From Trichomonas vaginalis G3 (Eukaryota; Parabasalia; Trichomonadida; Trichomonadidae), in the NCBI RefSeq assembly GCF_026262505.1, contig NC_067207.1:28860082-28924081 (forward strand): 64,000 nucleotides of DNA. Direction: 5' to 3'. Under the pieces are notes generated by a model, which ran no database searches, had not been told where the DNA came from, and saw nothing but the letters and a program-made list of their open reading frames with translations. Position 1 is the stretch's first letter. The number at the start of each line of letters is the position of its first letter. Both the position numbers and the translations under genes were made by a program. This document shows, piece after piece, positions 38,691 to 50,375 of the stretch.

Positions 38691-41600
38691 GTTGGGTTTA
38701 TGTGTCATAATAGAACCCACGTGGACCAAGCTTTACTTTCTTCCTGACTGAGTTTTTAACTCTTCTTTTTCCTTCATTGCCACTACTTTCACTAGATGAA
38801 GTTACTTCTTCACTACTTTCACTTGTTCTACTCTTCTTCTTTGGTGTCGCTTTGGTAACTTGCCCTCTGCTTCAAGTTGTTGCATCTTTGCCTCATGTTC
38901 ATCTAGTATGTTGCAAATTTTCCCATGCCCTTTTTTCCTTTGGCTCTGGTCGCCCATCTCAGGTAACCTATATCCTAGAAAGAGTTTGTCATAGTTTGTA
39001 TTTGAGTCGTCGCTTATTGTTTGCATGACTCTGTCCTGAGTTTCCGGTTCAAGCTCTTCAAAAGTGCCTGTCCATATGGAATATGCTCGTTTCCAAATAT
39101 ATGTTTTTGTAGCCATTCTGGTTTTCTTTCCATGTTACCAACTATAATCTTTTGTGAATGGGAAAGCTTTTACCCAATCTTTCAGTCTTGCGTCGTTTAT
39201 TTCTGTAGTTGGTTTTATTTTGTCAAGGAACATGTTTTTCAATACTAACATTTCATTTGGTACTGTCATTTGAGTTTTCTTAAATATTCATCCCTTCTCA
39301 GGTCATTGTCTGCAAAGTAAGTTTTTATGACATTTTGCAAACTTTCATTTGCAAGGTCATGTACAATAGGTTCTCTTCCCTTCGCTCTCCTAACTGTCTT
39401 TCTAAACTCTTCACCAATATACCATCTCTATGGTTCTGTGTAGTTCTTTGAGATAAATGTTCTAGAACGTCAGGTGTTATATTTCCATCAGCATGTTCAT
39501 TTCATACTGGTTCAAAATATCTGCATTTTCATATCTTTCAATGGCATTAAAGCCGCGCTTAAAATACCAGCTATATCTCGTTCACCATTGACTTCCATTG
39601 CGTCTACAACTTCTTGGAATTGTGGTTGTAAGTTTATGAACCACCTATCCGGATTAGCTTTATGACCCCATCTCATTGTAGTTCCATCGTCTGCAGAAAC
39701 AAAAGTAGGTTTGTTTCCATCTTGGTTAGGTTCTGAATGAACTTTAAACAATGTTTCATTTCTATATGTTTTGTTGAAATTTAACCTTTTATTTTCACCG
39801 AGTTCATCCAAAGATTGAACGTTAAATGCTCGTAAGTAAAAAGGGTTGTTGTATTTGTGTACATTTTCTTTCAGTACTTCCATTCTATGCTGAATATTTT
39901 CATCTGGTGTTGGAGTCTTTTGTATGTCGGCAAACATTTTTCGATATTCTTCTACTATGTCAGCCGAATTTTTTTTAGACTCTTGGAAATATTCCATATT
40001 CTCGCATACTCTTGTTGAGGGTCAAGATTTTTCGGCTGTTCCAAATCTTCATCTAGTTCTGTGAAGTTAGTTTCCAAAGGAGGACTTGTTCGTTTCCTTC
40101 AGGCTCTTCTAGCTGTTGTTGCTGAACTATTTCTTCCATGTCTGGTTGTATCTGAACTAGTTCTTCCTGTGGAGTTTCTTGTACCTTCTGCTGGCATTTC
40201 ATATATTCCGAGACCGTTTTTAAAAGTTCCCTTTCTAAGTCATCCGGACTCATAAACTTTCTTCTTTCGTTCCGTCTCTATTTTTTACGCGTTTCATGAG
40301 AGAGTTGAATTGTCATTTAGCTCTGACATCAAATATCTCGGAGTAAATTCGTTCATGTCATTTGGATGATATGCTATTAAATCATATCCTTAGCGAGCTT
40401 GTATTTTTCCAGGTTTGAGATTATATCCCTTTTGGTGCAGAGCCATAAAGCTAAATAGGTTCGGGTCAGTATTTCCATCCTTGAACTTTCGAATAGCTTC
40501 TTTATATCTGTCACTAAAGTCAATAGTATCTGGGTAACCATAGTCTTCTTTAAGCATTTTTAAGAATTCTTGGTTTTCCTTGTTCTCTACTTCTTTTATG
40601 TCCTTGCTCTGTTTGTGGTTGTTGTTGTGCAGGGTTTTGAACTGTTGGTTGCTGTGCTGGATTTTGAACTGTTGTTGTTGTGTTGGATTTGTGAACTTTG
40701 GTTGTTGTGTTGGTTTTGGTGCATGCCTGTGTCTGTGTCCATGTGACGATGTAAATGTTTTAGGTAGTCTGGTGCAGGTGCTTCTCTTGGAGGGTTTGGT
40801 GGTATATAAGTTCCACCAGCTGGCACATATGTTCCATCTGCAGCGTAATGTCCTACCTGACTTTTCGTTTTTTAAGAAAGCATTTACTAGGTCTGTTTTG
40901 GTCTGTTGTAACTCTTTTTCTTGACTTTTCAAACAGTTGCTCTAACGGCGTCATAGGCACTTTGAACTGCCTGTCTCGTTGCTGCATCTGTTATTTTCGT
41001 CATATTTTGTGCTACTTCTTTTAACTCTTTGTCGAAACCTTCAGACTTTCAGTTTTCTTTCCAGATGAGAAATCGTTCACTTGTTTCACCTTACTATGAG
41101 AGCTTTCGAAGGCGTTCTTAAAGTCAGCATTCGTTAAGCTTCATTTGAACTGTCTTCATCCGCTTGTATTTTTGTCCTTATTGACCCTATGAGTTGGGCT
41201 GCTTTAGCGTTGGCTTGGGCATCTAACCAGTCATTGTTAGCTTTTATATATTCTGCGCTTTTCATTGCCTTTTGCATGGCTGCGTCGTTATTTTTACTTT
41301 CTTGTGCTAAGTTTTCATACTGTACGGTTTGGTTTTGCAACTGTAAAAGTTTTTCTGCCTTTACATTTGCTTTCAACTTCTTTTTTATACTCATCGCTAT
41401 CCATATATGTCTTCAGGGCTTTTTGTTTTATCTCTTCATCTTTCAGTATTTTATATTGAGTAGTATGGTTTTTCAATTTATGACATCTTGTTCATTTTTG
41501 CTACTTCTGCTGCTTTTTTCTGACACTTTTTTCGCATATTCCTCTGTACTTAGTTCTTTCAGTTGTTCTTCTTTCTTCTTTTTCTCTACGTTTAACTCAT

Positions 41601-41960
41601 TGAGTTTCTTTGTGTGTCTTCATATTCTAGTTTCTTTTCGTTTTCACTTATTTGCTTCTGTATGTCTATGTTTGACTTTTGACATTGTTATTTGATTTTT
41701 GAGTGAACTCAAATTCATTTGACTTTGAGGTTATATGCTGTTCCGTCTGCAGCTCCACCATAGCCTGCCATTTTCGCTAAAAGTGCCGCTTTAAACCTCC
41801 ACTCTGTGCCAGTAACTCGGTTTAAAAGCATAGGATTGCTTGACATTTGTTGCAACATAGTGGGGTCATTCAGCATTTGTTGTTGCAACTGTTGTTGTGG
41901 TGTCAGTCTTACTATTGGATGTTTCAATGCTCTTTCCTCTTACGTATATTTACGTAGCTT
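38690..41960 (-). pseudogene. Right-end structural block of the Polinton (broken)
   Basis: Minus-strand coding remnants include an aromatic/basic protein (MATKTYIWKRAYSIWTG), a helical segment (MEYFQESKKNSADIVEEYRK), a proline/glutamine/asparagine-rich segment and K/E-rich coiled coils. Low-complexity Q-rich stretches are frequent. Probably one or more large virion or scaffold proteins; no family is recognised. Several breaks are present. Confidence 0.5.
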
Positions 41961-42051
41961 ACGTGGCATTTTAAGTGAAGTTAAAAAGCGGTTTTGACAG
42001 ATGTTTATATGACACTTTTTGTGCAGCACAAAAAACTACTCGGTCAAAGTG

Positions 42052-42232
42052 TTGTCAGTTTTGTAAAATAACCGTCCTATCTCATTCTATAAGGGGAAAA
42101 GGCTTCTCAAAGTATACTTCCTTGGAACGCCTGTAACTTTTCCTGTAGCGACGATAGACCCTTACTTGTCCGGACAAAGTTATACTATTTTGAGTGCTCT
42201 ACAAAAAAGGTCAACGGCGACGACTCTCAAAA
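42052..42232. repeat. Inner terminal inverted repeat, right
   Basis: Reverse complement of 18,108-18,286 with scattered differences (TCCTATCTCATTCTA, GACCCTTACTTGTCCGGAC). Unlike on the left, it is separated from the outer repeat by a 1.1-kb segment with a gene. Confidence 0.88.
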
Positions 42233-42441
42233 CCGTTGTGTAAAAAGTTTTACCGTTGGACAAAAAAGTATGTATAGAAAACAAAAAACGTTTATAGTTC
42301 ATTCAATATTTGAGATGGAACGGTTTGCCAACGGAGACTTTTCAATAAAATAAAAAAATAGAGGGGGTTACCGTTGACGAAAACGGTTTATTTTAAACTT
42401 TTCTATGAGTAGTCCGAAAAAAAACAGTTTATTTTTGTCTA

Positions 42442-43320
42442 ATGGAAGCCAACATTAACAATTCTCAACCGCTAACCAAAGCCAAAGCCCCACAACCTCC
42501 AAGAACTGGCACAGCTGTTAGAATAACCACCAAAAAGTCTAACAGCGAATTAAGAGAAATTCTTCAACAAATTTGCTCTAAATATCTCAAAGACGCCGAA
42601 GAAAACACACAACCAGACGCTACATACAATACTCAGTTCTGTGAAGTTCTGAACAAAGCAATTGCTAGTTCAATTGAACTTACTAAGACAATTCCAAGTC
42701 CAATTGAGCTTAGCGATGTCTTAGTTCAGTATTTTCCAACATTTACTAAGCTTATAATGTTGAGAACTTTATACCAAGTTCGTCAAAATCTTCCTCGTTA
42801 CATGCAACGGTCATTCGACAAGAGAATTGCCGAATTCCAAGTCTTTAGTTACGGATATGACCAAGATGAATACATTGACGAGTTCGGAGACAACTGTACA
42901 AAATGGTTTGAATGCTATACGACAACACAATTTGAATTCGACTTTCTCGAATTCAACGCAGCAACCATTCATATCATTGCTCTTTACCTTTCCGAACAAC
43001 AACAAGACCTCGCAGATGGAGATGTTGTTACTGTCGTCATGGAAACTCCTGAACAATTCGGAAAAAAGAAGTCTCTAATTGCCAAATTTGTTCCAGGACA
43101 TCAGCTTTTCCAACGCACAGAAGTCTTCTGTATTCCTGGAACTAAGTTCTTTGTCAGGAGCGAACTCAAAGAAAGATATAATGTGTCATTCAATTACACA
43201 TTATATAATGTTTTCGACCCAGAAGAAGGCTTCTTCCCAGAAGCAATGGAGGAAGAAGAAGAGGAGGAAATACAAGACTCTATCCAAGAAGAGTCCTCCG
43301 AATTCACACCAGAAGACTAA
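42442..43320 (+). CDS. Hypothetical Polinton end-gene, 292 residues
   Basis: It lies between inner and outer terminal repeats at the right end, a place with no counterpart on the left. The family is not recognised. It starts MEANINNSQPLTKAKAPQPP, has a globular middle (ELSDVLVQYFPTFTKLIMLR, YLSEQQQDLADGDVVTVVME) and an acidic tail (MEEEEEEEIQDSIQEE). GC content is higher than the flanking repeats. The intact frame against a broken neighbouring block suggests it is younger or under different constraint. Confidence 0.7.
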   Translation: MEANINNSQPLTKAKAPQPPRTGTAVRITTKKSNSELREILQQICSKYLKDAEENTQPDATYNTQFCEVLNKAIASSIELTKTIPSPIELSDVLVQYFPTFTKLIMLRTLYQVRQNLPRYMQRSFDKRIAEFQVFSYGYDQDEYIDEFGDNCTKWFECYTTTQFEFDFLEFNAATIHIIALYLSEQQQDLADGDVVTVVMETPEQFGKKKSLIAKFVPGHQLFQRTEVFCIPGTKFFVRSELKERYNVSFNYTLYNVFDPEEGFFPEAMEEEEEEEIQDSIQEESSEFTPED

Positions 43321-43345
43321 CAATTTTCCGAATAAAAACTTCATT

Positions 43346-43416
43346 TTATACTAAACATCTTCGGGGCTAGAAGGGGCGCAGCCCCTGGAAGCCCCAATAC
43401 CTTTTTTTTTTTTTTT
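43346..43416. repeat. Outer terminal inverted repeat, right
   Basis: Reverse complement of the left outer repeat, ending CCCCAATACC-T15. The following TAACTT is the target duplication. Confidence 0.9.
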
Positions 43417-43431
43417 TAACTTTACTTTATT

Positions 43432-43734
43432 TTATATAAGTATAGGAATAAAAACAAATATCGAATAAGAAAGTAAGTAATAGTTAACCTTACACGATTT
43501 AGCAGGTACATCAATACATTCAAAACCTTTAATAGGAACAATTCCCGAAAAATTTGCATGCAATCTGTGACAGCAATAAACAACAATACCATCCGTTTGC
43601 ATATCATTGAACATAGCGCTATAAACGGATCTGAGCGAATAGTATCGTATGAGCTTGAGAGAAGTTATTCTTTTAAACATATATTCATGACATTTGATGG
43701 TACCATAAAACGTAATATTTTCGAGATATGGCAT
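43432..43734 (-). CDS. Possible small host gene at the Polinton junction, 100 residues
   Basis: A frame from a clear ATG (MPYLENITFYGTIKCHEYM) with a non-repetitive, cysteine/histidine-containing middle (DGIVVYCCHRLHANFSGIVP) ends about 15 bp from the insertion site. No family is recognised. The C-terminal 20 residues are AT-driven and hydrophobic. It could be the tail of a disrupted gene, a small gene, or chance. Confidence 0.3.
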   Translation of the reverse strand: MPYLENITFYGTIKCHEYMFKRITSLKLIRYYSLRSVYSAMFNDMQTDGIVVYCCHRLHANFSGIVPIKGFECIDVPAKSCKVNYYLLSYSIFVFIPILI

Positions 43735-45688
43735 GTGTGAAAGACAAGGTAATCAATTTGACAATCTTGGATAATGGTAATAGAGAGGTAATTCGACTCA
43801 AAAATTTTGCGGTTTTTGAGTTTTAAGACCTAAAATTATGAAAAATAGAATTATCATATAGTATAATGCTTATACAACCCATGATCATTTTCGTAAACTA
43901 TTCAAAAATCAATCTGACACCCTCGAAAAATATTACTAGATTCATATTAATAAATACATATACCAAATTTGAGCCTTTTTTATTTCTGAGAAATTGTTCG
44001 TTATTTGACACGACCACGATCTAGCAAAAAATATAAAAATTTCTTTGTTTTCAATTTTTAGACTTAAATAATGTGTTTTGAGCATTATAATATCGGTGGA
44101 ACTGTTACTATTATTATAGATTTTATCATTTTACCAGATTCAAAGGATTTTTACTTAAATAAGAAATAATAATTATTCCTATTCTCACATTATAATTATA
44201 TAAAGCTTATATCTTACTTTATTAATGACATTTATTGAATATTACCACCAACACACAAGCAATATACTCAAACATGACTCAATTATATTAACATATTGCA
44301 TATTAGATCAAATTCTATTTGATTAATTTCTGTTCTATGCTTTGTCATATGCTTTTGGGTATATTGTCTGTGTGGATGTAGGATAATTTCTAATCAAAAC
44401 TGCAAAATAAAAATATTTACATTTCCTTTCAGATTTATCATTTTAAATGATGTTAAATAACAATATTCTCTTAAGTAGATTATTGTTTAATTATTAAATA
44501 ATCAAATTAAAAAAAAATAACAAATATACGTTTTTTTGAGAAAAAGTGCCAATCTCACATGGAATAGCAACTTGGAACTTGATCAACAATCACTCAAATA
44601 ACAACTCTCCATACGAAAATTCAAAAAGATTACACAAACATTTATATGCAACATACGGTTTTGTAATTACGAGCTTTCATACGTCAATATAACCTTATCG
44701 ATTTTATTTTTACTTAAACTATCAAAAATCATATGACAATACACTTTACGGAATAATGCACCTTCAATGAATATAGAATAAAAGAATTTTGTTAATTTTT
44801 TTATAAAATGAATTTGTTATTTTTCACTTTGAGGAGTTTATTTAAGATAAATGCTTGTATTTTACAATTTAAGTACATATTTTTTAGAATTGGTGTGAAT
44901 ATTTGCTTAATACCAAATTGTGAATCTTTATATTGCGTACTATGACATTAATTTAACGAAAATTCTAATGTTGAGAGCTTTAATAATTAGTGTGGTATAT
45001 GATAAACTTTCAATATTACTTTCTTTTTGTAAATGCGATGTAATAATTAAAAAAGTAATCGCAGACAGCAAGTAAAACTAATGTCAATTTATTACTTATC
45101 TATCATATATCTTCTATCATAACGTATGAGCTAATTTTATATGAGTACAAAACAAATTGTAATAATTGGAGTTTCATTCACGCAAAATTTTTCTAAATTG
45201 AATACTATATGCATCAGATTCGTATGGTAGTAATATTTTCTTAATATAAGCCCCCTAAGCCTATTCTATGGGTCACCTCAAGTCGAATGCCTTCTGGTAA
45301 TAGATTTTACGAGAATGCTATCAAAAGCCTGTTTTTTTATATGATTTATTGTTTGTGGTGTTGTTATTATGTGCATTTGATTTAAGAACTCATCCCACCA
45401 TTTGTGATAAATGGAAATATATCTTTGTTATTTATTCAAACATATATTCTCTATAATTTTAATATATGCTTCTTTGGAATAAGAGGAAACAAATATTTTT
45501 TTTTTCAAGTTCCATCTAGTATATATATATTCATCAGTCGCAATAAATATATTCAAAAGTTTCTTAATGGTGCAATTACGTCCGAATGTCATGACCTTCA
45601 ATGGCATTGTCAAGAATTTGAATTAAAGTCAGATGGGCGTAAGCGAACTCTTAATACATGTTTAAATTAGATATTAGGCAAAATAAAA
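43735..45688. other. Gene-free AT-rich spacer
   Basis: No gene is supported. An 88-codon frame near 45,404 has hydrophobic AT-driven composition and is not called. Confidence 0.6.
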
Positions 45689-47572
45689 TTACTTTGGAGA
45701 GTTTACTAACATGAAAATTTGATGAATATGATTACTGATTTCACTATTTTGAACAGATTGAGCCCATCTGAAAATAGTTTTCAGTTCTCCTTTATTGTAT
45801 TCATTTTTAACAATTTCATTTTTGATTTTATTGAGTATTTCTTTTGATGATTGTTGTAAATCAACATTTGCCTGAAGTATTTCCGAGTGACATCTTTTTT
45901 CTATTTCTTCAATCTGTTGATCAATAAGATCAGAGTGCAACATAACTGATGATGTCACTGATCTCTTTAAAGTATCATTTAATGTATTCAATTTTGTTCC
46001 AGATAAAGAAAGGTTATCATATAATTCAGAAACACTCAAGTTAGGAAGTAAAGCAATTGTAGCTCTATAGTCATTCAACGAGTTCTGTAATTTTTCTTCT
46101 TTTTGCGGGCTTCCTGATTCTTTCTTTGCTTCGTAATATTCTGATTGAGCACGTCTTCTTTTTTCCAAAATTGATTCCGCGTTATCAAAAAGTGTTCGAG
46201 AAATTGGTCTTTTCTGTTCGATATTTTCTTGTATTTCGTCATCGCATTTCAACTGCATTGCTTTTATTGATTCGATAGCTTTCCAATAGTATTGAGCTGT
46301 CATATCTGATTGCAAATTATTTACTTCTATTTCATCTTTGATCAAATTGATTTCATCACGAATTAATTGTTTTTCTGATCGAACATCTTCTCTATCTCTT
46401 GCAACAACAGAGTCCTTAGAAGTAACTATAATCTCTGATGCATCGTTTGATACTTCTATTTCTTTTCTGACGAAATCAATTGACCTTTTAAGTTCAACAT
46501 TTTCTCTTTTGATTTCGGATGATGTAAATGAGGATGTCATTGATGGTTTTGAAGAATTAAAGCGTGAAAGCTCCTCATTAAGCGAGAACATGATGGTGTT
46601 CATCCTGGAAAGCCTTTCATTATAGGAAACAGTGGCTCTGGAAAGATTGGATAAAAAATGATTTCGAGAAGACAATAAAATTGAATCAAATTGAGATGGA
46701 GTCATTTCTGATATTCGTTTGGAATGATCTATTTCTAATTCGATGATTTCTTGGTTCAATTTTGATTTTTGAATTTTTAGTTCGTTAATTTCAGCATTTT
46801 CCTCTTCTTTGGAAAGAGTAACCTGCTTTTCTATATTTGGATGTCGTTGTGGATTAAGGGATAAATGCTTTGGACCTAATCTTTTAGTAACAATTCGATT
46901 AGGTGTAGGTTTCTCGCTTTTATTCATGTTTTTTGGAGGATTTACTTCTTGGACGTTGTCCTTCTTTGGATTTTCTGTTGTTTCAACTTTCTGAATTTCT
47001 TCTTCGAATGTTGATGAGGAATGATCAATTTCAGGTGATATGGCGGCAAAGTGCTCGTCAGGAGCATGAATATCCGGGATTGGTGGAGAGAATGGCCTTA
47101 TCGGGGAAGGTTGTATCGTAGGTTTTTCCAAAATGAAGCCAGATTCATCTATTATCTGCTCATTTTTAAAATTGTTGTCTTGCTCAGGGCTAACAATAAG
47201 TAGGTTAGAGTCTTTATGCTTATCAATTGAAATTTCTGTTAAATCAGAACTTGTTGAAAGATGGTCAGTAATCTAAGTTAGCTGTGTAAGTGACTGTCGG
47301 CTTGGTGTATCTTTGGAAAGTTTATTTTGCTTATTATAAATATTTATTTCGTTATGATTTTCGTTAGTAATTGCTTGATTGTCAGCTTTCTTGTGCGAAT
47401 CATTTTGAGGTATATCAGAATTTACTGATTTTGATGAGTTAATATTTTGATTATTTATTTTTTCGTCGCTTTTTGATGTCGAAATAGGCTCCATGTGTGG
47501 AGTTTTATTTTCTGTTTCACCATTTAATTTTTGATTATCATTAACACAGACTGGTGTAGGAGTTTCATCCAT
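45689..47572 (-). CDS. Coiled-coil protein with one in-frame TAG
   Basis: The best ATG is at 47,570-47,572 (MDETPTPVCVNDNQKLNGE), giving 628 codons in one frame. This frame contains a single TAG at 47,273-47,275, after 99 codons; both sides are coding-like (Asn/Ser/Lys-rich head, then EKPTIQPSPIRPFSPP proline region). After the TAG, the first in-frame ATG is only at 46,925-46,927. The main body is a long coiled coil (ENAEINELKIQKSKLNQEII, ENVELKRSIDFVRKEIE). A scaffold or cytoskeletal role is inferred. The stop could be a true disruption, a polymorphism, a sequencing error or read-through; if real, a protein of about 412 residues could start at 46,927. Confidence 0.75.
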
Positions 47573-47641
47573 TCAAATTGAATAATTTACAAATTGTGAA
47601 TTTACAAGAATGATTTGGCGAAAAGAAATATTTGGACAAAG

Positions 47642-47917
47642 ATGAACAAAAACATTTATATTTTTCTCTTGACTTTTAAAATGCTGTTGTTAGTATTAAT
47701 TGTTCTCATTCTTGGGCCATGGCTTTACTTCAAACCCAAATGGGGTATCATTGCAACAATACTCTTGTTAATATACGGTGCTGGCATTTTGACCGGTTCT
47801 TTGTTGATGTTGGATCCTGAATATGCAATACCATTTCTTTCACAAGCCACAGGAGTAGGCGATGAAAAAATGCGAGAACTTTTAGAAAAGATGGCCTCAA
47901 ATAATAAAAACCCTTAA
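47642..47917 (+). CDS. Small two-TM membrane protein, 91 residues
   Basis: The ATG at 47,642 begins MNKNIYIFLLTFKMLLLVLI. Two hydrophobic segments are seen (about residues 5-26 and 32-55, the second GIIATILLLIYGAGILTGSL), then a hydrophilic tail (GDEKMRELLEKMASNN). No family is recognised. It is divergent from the coiled-coil gene with 69 bp between their starts. Confidence 0.7.
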   Translation: MNKNIYIFLLTFKMLLLVLIVLILGPWLYFKPKWGIIATILLLIYGAGILTGSLLMLDPEYAIPFLSQATGVGDEKMRELLEKMASNNKNP

Positions 47918-48449
47918 CTTATGCATCATTATAAAAATTTACTAAAATGATTTAGCGAAAAAAGTCATTTAATATACTTTGAATCTCCATTTCAGCTACT
48001 CACTCTCATCCATTTCAACAAAAATGCAAAATACCAGATTCGAATTAAATATATCATATTTAATATTAGCACTTCTGATTGATATCCCATGATGTTATTG
48101 TACACAATATATTTAAAAATACAATTATTTATTGTACTTAATTCCAAATAAATGATTTATTATTTGTACTGTCAATTCCCAGAGTTAATTACTTAAAATT
48201 AAGCTATAGATCAGACCAATTCTAAGAGAAACAGGTGTCTGGGAAATACTGGATTGAGTACAGTCATTCGCACCTGTACTTAAAAATGAAAGCAAAAGTG
48301 ATGTAATATCATGAAAAATGTGTTGAGGATTTGACTTCCAATCAGAAAGTTTGCCAAAAAAATGTTTTCAATAAACTTTTTGACTTTATATTTTAATGAG
48401 TTTGCCATAAAAATTTTATTTTCAATAAACTTTTTGACATTATATTTTC
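47918..48449. other. AT-rich spacer with a short direct repeat
   Basis: The string TTCAATAAACTTTTTGACATT-like occurs twice close to the right end (near 48,369 and 48,421, about 52 bases apart), just before the ankyrin gene start. Otherwise nothing is seen. Confidence 0.6.
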
Positions 48450-50375
48450 ATGAGTTGCGATTACTTTCAGCAATACGATGACTTTATTTCAGCTTATGCT
48501 AAAATATATCACTTGAAATCAAATGAGTCTTTAGAGGAGATTCTCAACTTGATTTTGAACTGTTTAGTTGACAAATACAAGATTTCAATACATGCACTTC
48601 TCTTTAGCATAACTAACGCATCAGCCTACAATTACAGATCAAAGGAACTATACTCTGAACTCGATGACCAGTTATGTTCTAAATTTTCAATTCAGCCAAG
48701 AGCCACTATTTGCATTGGCACAGAATTTGATGATTTTCTTGATTCAGATTTTTCTTTCAAAGATGAATATAATACGATAATAATGAATGATCAAATATAT
48801 AAATTTAGGGACTATGTATCAGAAAATGGCTTTGAAATGAAAAATCAATCTATAATTAAAAGACGCTATTACTCGAATTCATACTATACTAGAGATCTTG
48901 AAAAGTGTGCATACTTTGGATCGGTAAATATATTCAATTTTATTCAAATAAATTTTCATGATGAAATAACACTGAAATGTCTTCGCAATGCAATAGTTGG
49001 AGGAAATACAGACATTATCAATGAATGCTTGAAATATCATCCAATAGATGAAGATTGCTTCAATTATGCAATTGGTTCTCACAACAATACTTTTCTTAAA
49101 TATATTTTAGATCATGACCTTATTGAAGCAGATAAATTCTCATATCAAGATGTAATAGATTCACAAAATCTTGGAGCAGTTTTTCTCTTATTCGAGAAAA
49201 ACAAAAATTTAATCTTTCCATGGTGTGCAGCATTTCCACAAACTTATGATTTAATCAAAAATACAAGAATTAATCCGAAAACTTCTCGCCAATTTGCTGG
49301 AATGACCTTGCTTCATTTTGCATCTTCATATAATTGTATTGAGATATGTAAGCTTTTATTGGATTCCACAAAAGATTATCAAATTGATATTGAATCATTA
49401 GATAATAATGGTGAAACTCCTCTCTTTTGCGCTGTTCATGACAATAATGAAGAAATCATCAAATTTCTCCTTTCGAAAGGCGCCAATACCAATACAAGGA
49501 ATAAAAATGGTAAATCCCTTCTTCGTGTTGCTATTGGTGGCAACAATATAGAAGTAACCAAACTTCTTATCTCACATGGAGTAAATGTTAATGAAACATC
49601 ATCAGGATTACCTATCCTATTAATTGCTGTGAGAAAGAACATGACTGATATAGTTGAACTTCTTATTTCTAACGGTGTTGATATTAACGTTCATAGTGGA
49701 ATTCTTTCTGAGACATTATTGAAAAATATATGGGCATCTGGTATAACCGCTCTTCATTATGCAGCATTAAACAACAATGAAATAATGCTAGATTTCCTAA
49801 TTTCACATGGAGCCGATATCACAGCCAAAGACATCTCCGGGAAAACCGTTCTATTCTATATAATAGATAAAGATTATAAAAGGAAGATATACAAGAATAT
49901 ATCCTTTGGAAAATTAGATAGAATTTTACCAGAAGATGACAGAATAAAAGCACTAAATATTCTCATTTCTCATGGTGCTGATATTAATGCAAAAGATGAA
50001 AATAGCAAAACAGTACTACATTATGCTATCATTTTTAGTAGTAAGGAACTGATTGAGCATCTTATTTTACTTGGAGCAGATGTTAATGCAAAAGATGAAA
50101 ATGGAAAATCCCCTCTTAATTATGCAATGGAAGAATATGAATGGGACTTTATTCAAGATACCAAAATATATGATACGAGAAAATATCAAGCATGTATTTT
50201 ATTTGATGAATATTCAATTAATCTTTCTTATGCAATAACTAAAATTCTTGTTTCGAATGGTGCAGATGTTACTGCAAAAGACAATCACGGAAAATCAATT
50301 CTTCAATATGCAAGAGAATATGGGCTTGATGAAATCGAGGAGCTTCTCAATTCACACATTGCAGCCAGCAATTGA
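48450..50375 (+). CDS. Ankyrin-repeat protein with DUF3447-type N-terminus
   Basis: The protein has 641 residues. Residues 1-270 form the DUF3447-like helical region common in trichomonad ankyrin families (GGNTDIINECLKYHPIDEDC). About ten ankyrin repeats follow to the end, with consensus strings GETPLFCAVHDNNEEIIKFL, GADINAKDENSKTVLHYA and GADVTAKDNHGKSILQYA. Several repeats are close copies, suggesting recent duplication inside the gene. These proteins mediate protein contacts; in trichomonads they form very large families. There is no signal peptide. Confidence 0.92.
   Translation: MSCDYFQQYDDFISAYAKIYHLKSNESLEEILNLILNCLVDKYKISIHALLFSITNASAYNYRSKELYSELDDQLCSKFSIQPRATICIGTEFDDFLDSDFSFKDEYNTIIMNDQIYKFRDYVSENGFEMKNQSIIKRRYYSNSYYTRDLEKCAYFGSVNIFNFIQINFHDEITLKCLRNAIVGGNTDIINECLKYHPIDEDCFNYAIGSHNNTFLKYILDHDLIEADKFSYQDVIDSQNLGAVFLLFEKNKNLIFPWCAAFPQTYDLIKNTRINPKTSRQFAGMTLLHFASSYNCIEICKLLLDSTKDYQIDIESLDNNGETPLFCAVHDNNEEIIKFLLSKGANTNTRNKNGKSLLRVAIGGNNIEVTKLLISHGVNVNETSSGLPILLIAVRKNMTDIVELLISNGVDINVHSGILSETLLKNIWASGITALHYAALNNNEIMLDFLISHGADITAKDISGKTVLFYIIDKDYKRKIYKNISFGKLDRILPEDDRIKALNILISHGADINAKDENSKTVLHYAIIFSSKELIEHLILLGADVNAKDENGKSPLNYAMEEYEWDFIQDTKIYDTRKYQACILFDEYSINLSYAITKILVSNGADVTAKDNHGKSILQYAREYGLDEIEELLNSHIAASN

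Larger units (their letters stand above)
17946..43416. mobile_element. Polinton/Maverick, about 25.5 kb, broken
   Basis: The ends are A28-GGTATTGGGG on the left and its reverse complement on the right (CCCCAATACC followed by T15). The flanking host bases repeat TAACTT at 17,940-17,945 and 43,417-43,422, a 6-bp target duplication as expected for Polinton integrase. Inside are protein-primed polymerase B, integrase, packaging ATPase and capsid-like genes, which define the superfamily, plus accessory genes listed separately. It is larger than the 15-20 kb usually quoted for the family. About a dozen breaks are apparent by eye, concentrated in the capsid block, while ends and duplication are near-perfect. 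This suggests a fairly recent insertion now decaying. Confidence 0.95.

Noticed and set aside
45404-45670. 88-codon plus-strand frame
   Set aside because: Low-complexity hydrophobic and aromatic composition with no domain and no clear promoter.
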